Part shown: in pieces, positions 47,537-58,095 of the stretch
Layout: every line of letters begins with the position of its first letter
Position numbering within the stretch: the stretch's first letter is position 1
NCBI GenBank assembly: GCA_037178675.1
Contig: JAYMGJ010000156.1
Coordinates: 1 to 64,000, forward strand
Source: Scleroderma bovista
Lineage: Eukaryota > Basidiomycota > Agaricomycetes > Boletales > Sclerodermataceae
DNA: 64,000 bases
Direction of reading: 5' to 3'
The notes under the pieces: generated by a model
Told to the model about the DNA's origin: nothing
The model's database searches: none
The model's input: the letters and a program-made list of their open reading frames with translations, nothing else
Position numbers and translations under genes: made by a program

Positions 47537-50500
47537 TCATTCCTCTCCCATTCTCTGTGCACGTTTGGCGAGCTACAGAAAACACATGGGTGAGTGAATC
47601 GCGTGAATAAGCTCAGTGCACTTACTGCCGCGGCCAAATCTAACTGGCCGGGAGCAGCTCCTGGCCTCGAGACCGTTCCCTTCGGCGCCGGTACATTGTT
47701 GGTGGGACGCGCGGCCGTGGGAATAGGGGGTTTACCTGGTTGCTTAGCTACGGGTTTCACAGCAACTGGAGGTGGTCCTGGTTTCGGTTTACTCGCAACT
47801 GGCGGCGGTTTCACCGCCAATGAACTTGAAGGCCGGGAACTGTTGGGAGTTGTACCAGCCGAATCATTCGCTCCTGGCTTTTTCCACGGCGCAGAGGACG
47901 AATTTGGATGTAAAACACCAGGAAAAACAGCAACAGGTTTAGCAGAAACGTCTGTTACAATTGACTTCGATGAAGTTGTAACCTTCGGTGCGGATGTTGC
48001 GGTGGATGCAGCTGGTGAAGAGGGAGGGGGACGACGAGCCGGTGGCGGAGGGGCAGCAGGTGGTGCCTTGGGCTTTTGAGGTACTAACTCAAGATAATTG
48101 TTTGGCGCCCAGCCTTCGTTCCCATCCTTTCTGACAAGCCACCATCCATTTGTATCTTTCTCTACTAGCTCGACGACATCATCCTTCTTGAGTGACATTT
48201 CGCCTTCCTGTCCGTCGAAGGCAAATTTAGCTCGATATAGCTCAGCACCGATCTCCTCTTGTACAGGAGGCGGCGGCGGCGGATTTCTGACTTGGGACGG
48301 AACTAGCGCAGCTTTGGCAGTCCCGTTTGCTGGCTTCCCAGGAAGGGGTTGAGCAGCTGGTTTGGGTCGCGGTGTGCCTTTCGCGTTCTGCAACCAACAT
48401 CAAGAAAGCTAATGCGAAAACGAGGCAATATTACTTACACTGGGCGGCCCACCAGCCCGCAGAAGCTTTCCTTGCGTGATGGGTCGTACGACACCTGGTT
48501 TCCGTTTTGGCGGTTGCCGTGATGTACTACTCGGAGGCTCTCCAGACTGAACACGGACGGTGTGACTCTTATACACGTCATCTCGCGCGACTGTCTCGTC
48601 CTTCACAAAACGAATCGTATCCTTCTTGTCTTTCTTTTTGGAGTACTCGATTCTGGGGCATAGTCAGAGGGAAAGTAACTTGAACCCAAAAGGAACTAAC
48701 GTAGGTCCGATTGTAGCATTGATCGTTGCTTGTGTAAGCCGCAAAAGATGGACAGTAAGTTCGGTCTTGAAGTAGCAGTGAAGAACAGGGTCCCCTTCTT
48801 CAGACGTATTGCAATTGAGAATCTATAGGGTGTGGTAAAGAAATAACCTAAACGTATCAAACTTTAGCGGTATTACCAGCCAATCATCTCGTAAGTTTGA
48901 CATGGATATGTTCTTTATGGTAACAAGAGGTATCTTGCGCTCAACTGAAAAGTGAGTCTGTCCATCCTTTTCGGTGGTAACAACAATATAAACGGCTTTA
49001 TTCGTCTGGAAAAGATGTGGAAGTTGTTGAAATTTCCACCAAGATTAGACGTACCACAACCAAGAAACGAGGACTTAGTTTGCTGGAGCGGCCGAATTTG
49101 GATATCAAAACATGTGCTTTAGAGCTGAAGGCCACTCTTTCAGCTGAACAGATGTTAGCCAATGCATAAGCAAAGGATGAGAAGACGCACTTCCGATTCC
49201 GCAAGCCGATCGTAGCTCAGCACCCAATGGGTTTGCACCGTTGACGTCCAGATAGTCGCCCATAAATCTCCGAGAGCCAAGAAGACTGAAGCGCCTGCGC
49301 TCTTTCCTTCCTGCGAGTACCTGATGGCCGTAGTCCCGAATTTTCGCATACTCGATGCCCTCTTTGTTATTCTTCCAGAATCGTTGGATGCGTCTGGCAC
49401 ATTCATTCTTGTAGCGCCAGTAATTACGCCAAGCACGTTGGATACGAGCGGCCATATTATGCCAGTAGCGATCACGCATTGTTTCTAGCGCAAAAAGCTG
49501 CAAGTACATTGTGAGATAGATCCGAATTTAAAAATGAAACCTACAGTCTCTGGATTCTTGATGAACGCTTTGGTGACACCCATCTGCCATTCATCCTTGG
49601 ATATACCAGTGTCCTTCAAAATCTGTACACATCCTGATTTTGCATCTCCTTGCCAGGTATACTCGCCTGCGTATGACGTTGCCGGAGAGAGTAAATAAAA
49701 CCGTTCTACCATTTTCTCGAACGTATTACGATATGCGAAGCCAGCTCGCCGAATACGGATGTTCTCGTGCAGTCCAAGATATTTGATCTGATGAAGGATG
49801 GCTTTGGAATCGTATTCAGTTGCACTGCGATTCTGATTTGGCTTGATCGTTCGAATATACGATGGCTGGGCTTTCATTAAGTTGTCGACAAGTGCTCCGG
49901 CAGAAGCCTGGACACGTGAACTTCAGCGAATCCGTCCGGCACAAATGGAGGCGTACCTTTATTCTATCTCCCGCTGTTGGGGGACGTTTCTTGCTATTTG
50001 GATCAGGTCGGTCTGGGAAAAGCGACTGGAGAAATTGGTTGCTACTACTGCCAATGAGGTCGAAGATATCTTTGATAAGTGCGTCCTTGTTCTTGTCCGT
50101 CATACCTGCGATGTTATACGTGACGTCGCCGGCATAGTGTCTGACAAGGAATTGAGCCCCACGAGCTTCAAAGTGCGGATTAGATGACAATGCAGCTGTA
50201 CGTTGCATGAAGCTATTGTCTGCAGCAGCAGGATCCGCATGGGCTGTCGCACAAGCGTCATTTAGCGCAGCAAATATCCCAGGAGGTTTCCGTTCTTCTA
50301 TCAAATCACATACGATCTTGTTGTTGAAATACTTGATGGGCGTCCACTTGATTTGCTCCCTGACATACTCTTCTTGCTCAGTCTTCAACGTCAACTCGAT
50401 AAAGATTTGCTGAAGCTTCTCGTTCACGTAATTGATGCACAATTGCTCGAACGAGTTGTCCTGGAAGGACATGTCAAAATCGATCGAGGGAGATTAGAAC

Positions 50501-52121
50501 ACACGTCTGACCTCAAAAATCTCAAAACCGAAAATATCCTAAGTAGACGACGGTTGGAAAATTACTTCTCAATCGAATCCAGACGTACCAGGATTCCGAT
50601 GACTTGAGCGGTTGTGCTTCTTGCCTTCATAGAGACATTGATTCTTGACACGATCCACTCGAATAGATTGTTGTATATCACCTTCGCAAAAGCATCCCGT
50701 CCAGCGGCAGCTTGTGTTGGGTTAAGAGGCACATCATAAATTGAACCCCGACGACCGCCCCGCTGCGTTTCCATAACTCTGGTAGTCAGGACTTTCTGAA
50801 GCATAGCGGAGTCTGACTCCATCAAGTAGGCGATGAAGTCAATGACTCCCGTGTCGGAAATGGTGGAATTTCCATCATCCATTTCATCGAACTGGACATT
50901 CCCGAGCCAAAGGACGGTAGCTAGCATTCGGAATATCTCGCTTTGCTCATGGGCGGTCAGGCCAATGACCTGCATTGCTTTCTACACGAAGGGGTGAACT
51001 AGAAATGCAATAGGCGGTAGCTGCATACTTACCAGAGTGGCTGAAAAATCCTCAGTATCGTTGATTCCCTGAACTTCGAGACAGTTGGACATGCTTGTAT
51101 ATGCGTAGGACTCTGGACCTTGTAAGCCAAACTGCTCTGTATTTGTGGTCAATACTAGACCAATGGCCTCCAAAACGCACGCACCTCGTTGATCACCAGA
51201 TGCAGCCTTTGTGAACTGATAGAATATGTGAAAGTTGCGTTCATTCTCCACTTGACCGACAACGCGACTTTTTTCCAGGAGATAATTTGTGATCTGAGCC
51301 CCAACAGGTTCACCGTGAGCGTTGAACATGATCTCCAAATACTTTCCCTACGCGGAGGTGAGCTACAAGCCTTGGGAATTACGAAAGTGTCGCACATGCC
51401 GGCTTGAATTATTGTTGCGAAGAGTTTTAGCGCAACCAAAACTTTCCAGTAGCGGGTTTGTAGCCAAAACCATATCCTTTATCTCCTGGATGCTGTTATC
51501 GTGACCACCTGACACAGCAGCTATGTATTGCATTATCCGCTTGGCAGCCTCGGTTTTTCCTGCACCAGATTCGCCTGAAATAATGACGCACTGATTCTCG
51601 TGGTATGCGTTCATGTTATAGTATGCAGATTCAGCAATACTGAACACATGTGGTGGCACTTCTAACCGGTTCTTGCCCTTATACTTCTGCAGCACTTCAT
51701 CGGTGTAAATGCCAAGATCTGAAGACCGTGTTCTGCATGGATAGCATGCACATCAAAATACGAACAAGGACATACCTTTAAACGGATTGACAGAAATCAA
51801 CACGCTGCCAATGTAGGTGTATATCTCTGCATTCGACCACCGTTTCTGGAGATTGTCATTTATGCTTTCGTTGTTGATCGAGGTCAACAGGGTCATATCA
51901 GACACCCCGACTTGTTTCTTCTTGAACCCTTCTTTCCAGTCTGCCTGCGCAGGTCGTAGTTATGATGGATCTCGCGAACGTCCAGGCTTGCGACATACTT
52001 TGGCTACTTTAGTGGCTCCAGCCTTTGCAGGCGTGGCGGCCTTCTTGGCGGCCTTCTTCGAAATCGCCTGGTCATAGCATAAGTGATAGAAACGAACGAC
52101 TCAGCCTGCGGAACGCACCAT
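47537..52121 (-). CDS. MYO1: Class I myosin (Myo3/Myo5/MyoA type)
   Basis: A multi-exon gene read from 52121 to 47537; not every exon was summed. Class I myosins move membranes on actin and drive endocytic patch assembly. Order: basic N-terminus [12 protein letters not shown], motor with P-loop GESGAGKT, switch-type blocks NNNSSRHGKYLEI and [20 protein letters not shown], then an IQ region ([22 protein letters not shown]), a TH1 membrane-binding domain, an SH3 domain ([20 protein letters not shown]...[10 protein letters not shown]) and a Pro/Ala-rich tail. The serine in [11 protein letters not shown] is the TEDS site phosphorylated by PAK kinases. The end is [16 protein letters not shown], without a terminal acidic-Trp Arp2/3 motif. 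Exon 1 is the ATG alone (52121-52119), followed by GTGCGT. Confidence 0.93.
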
Positions 52122-52293
52122 CGGAGGTCAAAATGTCCTGGGTGTGACTGTAATCTAAGTGAAGAAGCAGTGGAATAATATCATGCAAGGACCCCGATCG
52201 CTGCCCCTGCTGTGCCTGCAGGAGTGCTCGGGGGCCTTCCTTTACAGCGGCTCCTCGCTCCTAGTGGTGTCTGTTCACTACAGTCAAGTTGTC
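52122..52293. promoter_or_regulatory. Shared divergent promoter, myosin I / PMP3-like gene
   Basis: 172 bp between outward start codons. No clear TATA box. Confidence 0.45.
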
Positions 52294-52795
52294 ATGGTCA
52301 AATCTTCAGACGTTGTTCTTATTCTCGTCTGTGGCGCTGGATATCTGTGCAAATGTACTTGCTAATGTGTTACAGGTCGCTATTATCTTCCCTCCAGCGG
52401 CAGCCGCATTCCTCACAGGGTGCAGCTGTGACCTGCTCATTAGCATCTGTTTGACGATGTGAGCCACCGCGTTTTCCTTGCATTGTCACTTTCTCACTGT
52501 CTATGCAGTCTTGGGTACTTCCCAGGACATCTGGTGAGCAACCATCATGCCCGGTTTATTGATCTAGGTGTTTATGCGACACTTGTCTTTTAGCACGCCT
52601 TCTGGCTCATATACAAGAGGATGCAGGCAGAGGAGCGTTACGGACATGGCGGATTTATCTGTATGTTCCATTCTGGTCTAGTCACTATCAGACGTTTCTG
52701 ACATGTTTCCAGACGTCGGTAATGGCACCTATGAGCCCCTATACAACCAACCTTACACCGCTCCCACTACTTATGGCGCTATGAATGCAGCGTGA
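52294..52795 (+). CDS. PMP3: PMP3/YqaE-family plasma membrane proteolipid
   Basis: Five exons (52294-52326, 52376-52458, 52509-52533, 52594-52660, 52713-52795) give 96 aa. Yeast Pmp3 is 55 aa; the extra part here is a C-terminal hydrophilic tail, as in Sna3/Sna4-type members. The two hydrophobic helices carry the family hallmark VAIIFPPAAAAFLTGCSCDLLISICLT then ILGYFPGHLHAFWLIY. The tail (RMQAEERYGHGGFIYVGNGTYEPLYNQPY) has a PLYN motif close to the PPxY type that recruits Rsp5-class ligases in Sna3, but it lacks a strict PPxY. Members affect ion balance and stress tolerance or vacuolar sorting; the exact role here is open. Confidence 0.9.
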
Positions 52796-52922
52796 ATTGA
52801 TATACTCTCATATGCATTTGGATGTGGGACCACACATATCACTTAGGACATTTCACTGTGTAATGTCATCTTATACATTCATCCTTGTTTCACTGGCAGC
52901 TGCCGATGTATTGCTCCAGTTG

Positions 52923-53893
52923 TCATTGGACCATCTTCACCATAACCATCATGCGCTCAAAGTCTTCCAAGGTTATAGACTTGTCTTCTGAACTGGAAAA
53001 TGCTTCAAGCATCTCCTTTACCTGCGGCAAACGCATTAGGACTCCTAAGCGACTATTGACGTTGGTACACTAACTTCGTTTGGTTTAAGCTTCTCCTTCA
53101 GCAAATCTGACGCATGCATTATCTCATGGGTCATTATGCGTTGATGTTCTAGTTGAGCATCTGTGGAAGCAGGAAAGAACCTTGCAAAATCCGCTCGGCA
53201 TATCGCTTTTTGTGCCTCAGTCAGATGAATCGAACGAATCATGCTGGATGTTGAAGTTTTTGAGGGAGCCTTCCGAGGGGTCGTGGTCGCTGTTCTAGAC
53301 TTGTGAATCTGACCATTGTCTTCGAATTCTTCACTAGACTCTTCCTCCGATTCGTTAGACAGTTCTGGCATCTCGTATTCGTCACCCTCTGAACCACCGT
53401 CCTCATCTATCTCGGTGTTCTCTTTCCCCGGTGTCTCTGCTTCCATGCCCTCTTGATCCCCGAGTAGGACCGCACATACAGCTCTCCAGTCTTTCCTGCA
53501 CACACCCTGTGCATCTTCGCTGCGGATACCCCAGCCTGTTGCAGCGTTGCGAAAGACTGCCAAGACTTCGTCATCAGCTTCCAAGCCGAGTAAGCAGAGA
53601 GCATTTGGAATGGATGACAGTGCAATATAGGAGTCGGCGTCACCGTCGATATCATTGGGAACCAGGAATCCCCCGGGTCCTTCATCGTCGATGGATGAAC
53701 CTCCGCATTCCACATCATCTATGATGAAGCCTCCTGCGGGGATGTCGTCTCCGTTATGTGGCGTTCGCTGTGACTTCCTTGACGCGGAGGTATCGAAAAC
53801 CTCATCAATTTGACGTCTAAAACCAGGTGGGAGAGCGAGGAACGCAGGATCGTCCGAATCACCCTCACGCGTGCGACGTCTTGTCGAAACCAT
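52923..53893 (-). CDS. Acidic protein with C-terminal EF-hand-like pair
   Basis: Two exons (53893-53075, 53021-52923) give 305 aa. The N-terminus is basic (MVSTRRRTREG) then acidic and Gly-rich (GGFIIDDVECGGSSIDDEGPGG). A middle block (IPNALCLLGLEADDEVLAVFRNAATGWG) and the long acidic run with SEE repeats follow. The C-terminal 80 residues look like two helix-loop-helix units: LTEAQKAICRADFARFFP and KEMLEAFSSSEDKSITLEDFERMM, the latter with an EF-hand-like loop (S-S-S-E-D-K-S). Such a centrin-like C-terminus recalls Rad33 or other NER cofactors, but that is a guess. Without the intron the frame stops right after NEV. Confidence 0.7.
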
Positions 53894-53990
53894 CCTGCAT
53901 TTAATCTGCGATACCTCCTAGGTGAATGGGCGATTGAAGCTACTACAAGCTACTACAATAATTTCAGTATTTGGACTCCAGTAGGTATTA

Positions 53991-56063
53991 CTAATCACTT
54001 GCAGTCCTGAGCTCCACCAACCTCTTAGTAACCTCTGCTGCAGTCTGCAGCATTGCAGCGTCGCAAACGCCAAGCTTCCCTTTCAATAACCTTGCAAATA
54101 TTTCCAACAATCCAACCCTCTCTGTCTCTTCCTTGAGTTCCATGCGAGGCAAAGATCTCTCACCATCCAAGATGTTGCGAAAACACACCACACCCCTGTG
54201 AGCTAATCCAGGGTCACCTTTATCTGCACTATTCTCGCAACCTGCATCGTCAACCTGAGTAGATGGATCGATGAGCCGGGCAATGACCGCGAAGGCTCTG
54301 TGGCGCTCCCTCTGAAGGTCGAATATTATGCGACATGCACTGGGGTCGCTTGTGAGCATCGCAATTGCACCCGAAGCAGCTAGTTTTGTTGGCACATCTT
54401 CCACGTCGGACATTGCCAACAGGATCTGTATTTTAGACTTCGCAACTTGGCCACTATCTCCTCCTCCATACCTTGCAAAGACATCGTCTGAGCCAGCAAT
54501 AAGGTTACAGATGAGCTCGCAACACGCTCTACGGAGGAGTGTGTGATCGTCAAGTAATAGAACTTCTATTTTATTGAGGAGGTCAGGAGTGGTCGCGATT
54601 CTAGATGCACATCCAGGATTGTAAGATGCCAGGTTCGTCAGTGCCATCATCGCTTCGAACTGCTGAAGTGTGCTAGCGGAAGGATGGAGGACTAGTTGCG
54701 AGAATGGGCGAATTGCGTCCAACATATTACCCTCGTTTGGACCAAATACCTGGATTGGAGAGGACGTAATTGCAAGCTTCGCAAGAGCTTGGATGGGAGT
54801 GAGAACGTCGGGAGGAGAGCCAGAAAAAGACGAGGGGTGTGCCTTGATGACACGTAAGAGATGCTTCGCACCACCGCCTTGGAGAACTTTTCCCCTATTT
54901 CCTTTGTCCTCTACTAGATTCAAATAGATACGGCCAGCTGCGGCTCTTGACGCTACACTCTCTGCTCCAGCTGCTACTGTCAGCACATCCAGTATTCCGC
55001 TGTCGATAACAATGCGACACCTAGCCTGGACATGCGCGTCCCCGTCAAGGGCACCGGAGGCTTGTTCGGTAGATTTCGAATCAGTTTGCTTCCTACCACC
55101 CCCTGCCAAGTTGCGCAGCTTGGCAATCTGACGTTCCTCTTGACTTAGGCGGGGCTTGTAGGCGCAAAGATTTAACGCGATTGCCAGAGTGCCATATAGG
55201 ATCGTGGTATAATCATTCAGCTCGCCAGATGATGTACATTTCGGGACGAGGTTGAATAATTTAGTTAAGAACGTTGTATCCGCCAATGTAGGTTTGACTA
55301 CGGGATTGACGCTGAGGTACGTCAAGCCTTCCACGGCTTCGTTGATAAAAGTATGGGTGTCGCCGTTACCAGAAATCAGCTCCTTGAGCAAGGCTGTGAA
55401 TTGCTCGTCGTGAGGCTCGAATAAAGGTGCCTCTCCCAGGCTGGAGGCACTGCGAGACAACTTGGTCAGAGCGAGAACGGCAGCCACACGTAAAGCGTGA
55501 TTGCTTGTTTGTGCGGATTGACTGCGAAGCCAAGTAACGACCTCGGCTGGTATCACGGAACTGCAAGTCTTATGTCCGCTGGCCTGTGCGAACAACCGAG
55601 CAACTTCCAACGACATGGGAGGGGAGGGAGCAATGATCAGGGTCGACAAAAGATCAATGAAGCCATTTTGTTGAAATATGTGCGAAGCCGATTGTCTATC
55701 AACCTGGAATAAGGCAGAAAGGAATGAGACACCAGCAAGCGCGTCGGAATCTTGTGATTCTGACAGCCGTGATACGACAAAAGGTTGGAAGACACTCGAC
55801 AGGGACTCTGTGCCAGCATCATCGGATCCACTGTCTCCTGCTTGTTTAGTTGTCTCTGAGACCAGGGAGGAGCGCTTGTTCTGGCACAAAGTAGACAAGG
55901 CGAGATATGCTTTGGAGCGTAAAGCAGGTGGGTGGGACGGGAGGAAGGCTACCACCAGAGAGGACAACTGCTCATGCAGAGTGGACGAGGGCTTACGAAG
56001 CAGAGCATCTAGCTGTTCTTGGATGTTCTGAACATCATTGTCATGTGTGGCCTCGGTTTGCAT
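53991..56063 (-). CDS. SHE4: UCS-domain myosin chaperone She4/UNC-45
   Basis: A single exon encodes 690 aa, in contrast to its intron-rich neighbours. UCS proteins fold and stabilise myosin motor domains; yeast She4 acts on class I and class V myosins. The protein is built of armadillo-like helices. The N-terminal third (LRSKAYLALSTLCQ, ARLFAQASG) matches the central region; there is no TPR domain, as usual in fungi. The UCS block is clear: NLCAYKPRLSQEERQIAKLRNLAGGG, LTPIQALAKLAITSSPIQVFG, QQFEAMMALTNLASYNPG and LLRRACCELICNLIAGSDDVFARYGG. It lies about 1.9 kb from the myosin I gene and is divergent from TRM6. Confidence 0.92.
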   Translation of the reverse strand: MQTEATHDNDVQNIQEQLDALLRKPSSTLHEQLSSLVVAFLPSHPPALRSKAYLALSTLCQNKRSSLVSETTKQAGDSGSDDAGTESLSSVFQPFVVSRLSESQDSDALAGVSFLSALFQVDRQSASHIFQQNGFIDLLSTLIIAPSPPMSLEVARLFAQASGHKTCSSVIPAEVVTWLRSQSAQTSNHALRVAAVLALTKLSRSASSLGEAPLFEPHDEQFTALLKELISGNGDTHTFINEAVEGLTYLSVNPVVKPTLADTTFLTKLFNLVPKCTSSGELNDYTTILYGTLAIALNLCAYKPRLSQEERQIAKLRNLAGGGRKQTDSKSTEQASGALDGDAHVQARCRIVIDSGILDVLTVAAGAESVASRAAAGRIYLNLVEDKGNRGKVLQGGGAKHLLRVIKAHPSSFSGSPPDVLTPIQALAKLAITSSPIQVFGPNEGNMLDAIRPFSQLVLHPSASTLQQFEAMMALTNLASYNPGCASRIATTPDLLNKIEVLLLDDHTLLRRACCELICNLIAGSDDVFARYGGGDSGQVAKSKIQILLAMSDVEDVPTKLAASGAIAMLTSDPSACRIIFDLQRERHRAFAVIARLIDPSTQVDDAGCENSADKGDPGLAHRGVVCFRNILDGERSLPRMELKEETERVGLLEIFARLLKGKLGVCDAAMLQTAAEVTKRLVELRTASD

Positions 56064-56237
56064 CGATGGTAGCTGGCAAAACGATCGCGTGATCAGATCT
56101 GGACTAAGACTTGAATCTCTAGTACAGTACTACAGTTGCGTAGATGCATCGCGGATATTGTCTTCCACTCTCAGTCATCTGGACACCCTGAAGCAACAAC
56201 TTGTCTTCTTCTCCTCAGGACTTGGCCTATCAGCACC
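56064..56237. promoter_or_regulatory. Shared divergent promoter, SHE4 / TRM6
   Basis: 174 bp between outward start codons, with no identified motif. Confidence 0.45.
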
Positions 56238-57915
56238 ATGACTTGTACAAAGATACCCATCACGGATTTTCTTCAGGAAATGTCCCCCTCCGATGAGGGG
56301 AGTGCTAGCCACCTCCACAGAAACGATAATATTCAGCATGGACATACCCTTCTGTTTAAACTGCCCAATGGCGAAGTCCGGGGCATCAAGGTCGAAAAAG
56401 ATTCGTACGTGTTGTACCCTATATCAATTGGAAGAGGTCCAGTTGACCCCACGCAGAGTCGTATCGCTGGGTAGAGTGGGTTCTTTCTTCGCGAATGAAC
56501 TCATCGGACACCCGTATGGTCTGTCATACGAAATACACGACAAGAAACTCAAGAGATTACCCTCACGCACAATGCAAGAAATCGGTACATATGTTCCTGA
56601 CACGCTTGCCTAATAACAAGTTAAACGTGCTACAGAGGAAACGGATGCAACAAACGAGCTGATCAACGACGGCGAATTGGTCCAACCCTTGACTGTCGCA
56701 GAGATCGAAGGTTTGAAAAAGTCCGGCGTCCATGCTTCGGTTCGATTATTCCTAAATGCCAATTCGACAAGAGTGCCAATCTCATTAACAGGAAATCATC
56801 CAAGCACAAATCGAACAGCATACAAATTACTCTCTTAAGACGGAGTACAGCAAGGAAAAGTACAAACAGCGGAAAGAAGCAAAGTAAGTGACCCACCAGA
56901 ATGTGCTGAAGTATCTTCAATCCCCTTTCCAGGTATTCAAAGTGTTTCGAAATCATAGAACCAACGCTATTTAGTGTCTGCGATTATTGGTTCAAAAAAG
57001 ATCACCACCGCATACGGGACATCCGACCCGATACATTGTCTCAGATGCTCAATCTAGCGAACATACGACCAGGTGGAAGGTACATCATTGTCGACGATGC
57101 ATCTGGGTTAGTGGTAGCTGCTGTTCTGGACAGGCTCGGAGGTGGGTAGGGTGTGAACCATCGTTGAGGTGTACTTAACTCACATGTAGGCGAGTGTCGG
57201 GTCATTTCCATCAATGACTCCGATTCCCCGCCAGCGTACCCGGTACTGACTCTAATGAACTACGACAAGAAAGCCCTCACGACGGTGTTGGCAACGCTGA
57301 ACTGGGCGACTGCTCAAGAAGGTTACACTCCAGGCGAGCAAACACTCGTCCCAAGCGTCGCTTGGCTCACTCTATAATAGTCACCCCACCACTGGATCCC
57401 CCCTCAGGCCGTGTACACTCCGAACGTCAGCGAGCGCGACTAGATAAACGAAGGGCAACATCAGATATCATGGCGACTACTAGGGCGGAACTATTTGCGG
57501 GTGAATTCGATGGGTAGAATATTTCTTTCCGTCTTGGCAATCCCGCTGAAGAGATTATCAAGGCTCCTTGTTGCCAGTGAATACGATGCCTTCCAGATCG
57601 TGGAGACACTATCCCCTTACCTTGCAGGGTCTGCCTCGATTGTCGTCCAGAATCAGTTCCTTCAAGTATGTTTCAATAGTGGTGATAATTTACTAATGGA
57701 CTGTCCAATTTCACCAGCCTCTTGCTGACCTTCAGGCCCGAATGCGTCAAATGCCTACCTGCCTAGCGCCCTCAATAACCGAAGGGTGGCTACGTCGTTA
57801 TCAAGTTCTGCCTGGCAGAACACACCCAAGCATGAATATGCTAGGTTCAGGGGGGTTTCTTCTACACGCAATCAAAGTGTACGCGGACATCACTCATGCA
57901 GAGGAAACGCATTGA
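56238..57915 (+). CDS. TRM6: Trm6/Gcd10, non-catalytic subunit of tRNA m1A58 methyltransferase
   Basis: Nine exons (56238-56404, 56457-56584, 56636-56739, 56792-56883, 56933-57141, 57190-57333, 57381-57513, 57563-57665, 57718-57915) give 425 aa; yeast Gcd10 is 478. Trm6 binds tRNA and pairs with the SAM-binding Trm61 in the nucleus to make m1A58, needed for initiator tRNA stability. Typical blocks are HTLLFKLPNGEVRGIKV, GRVGSFFANELIGHPYGLSYEI, GLKKSGVHASEIIQAQIEQH, EYSKEKYKQRKEAKYSK, LSQMLNLANIRPGGRYIIVDDASGLV and the C-terminal YQVLPGRTHPSMNMLGSGG. As expected it has a degenerate SAM site. Intron 6 (57334-57380) starts GCGAGC; without it translation stops in 14 codons. Confidence 0.93.
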
Positions 57916-58095
57916 CTGTACCTATCAAATTTTGCAACAGATTTCATAATACGCCCGAACCAAGTAGCCAAAGTGGGGCAATCTCAGACGAATCCCATAT
58001 GTCAATGGAAGTTGAACATTGACCAAGCATCAAAATGATACCACGTTGCAAAGATTTGACGAAGAAAATATAGAGTGAACATACACAAACTGGGT

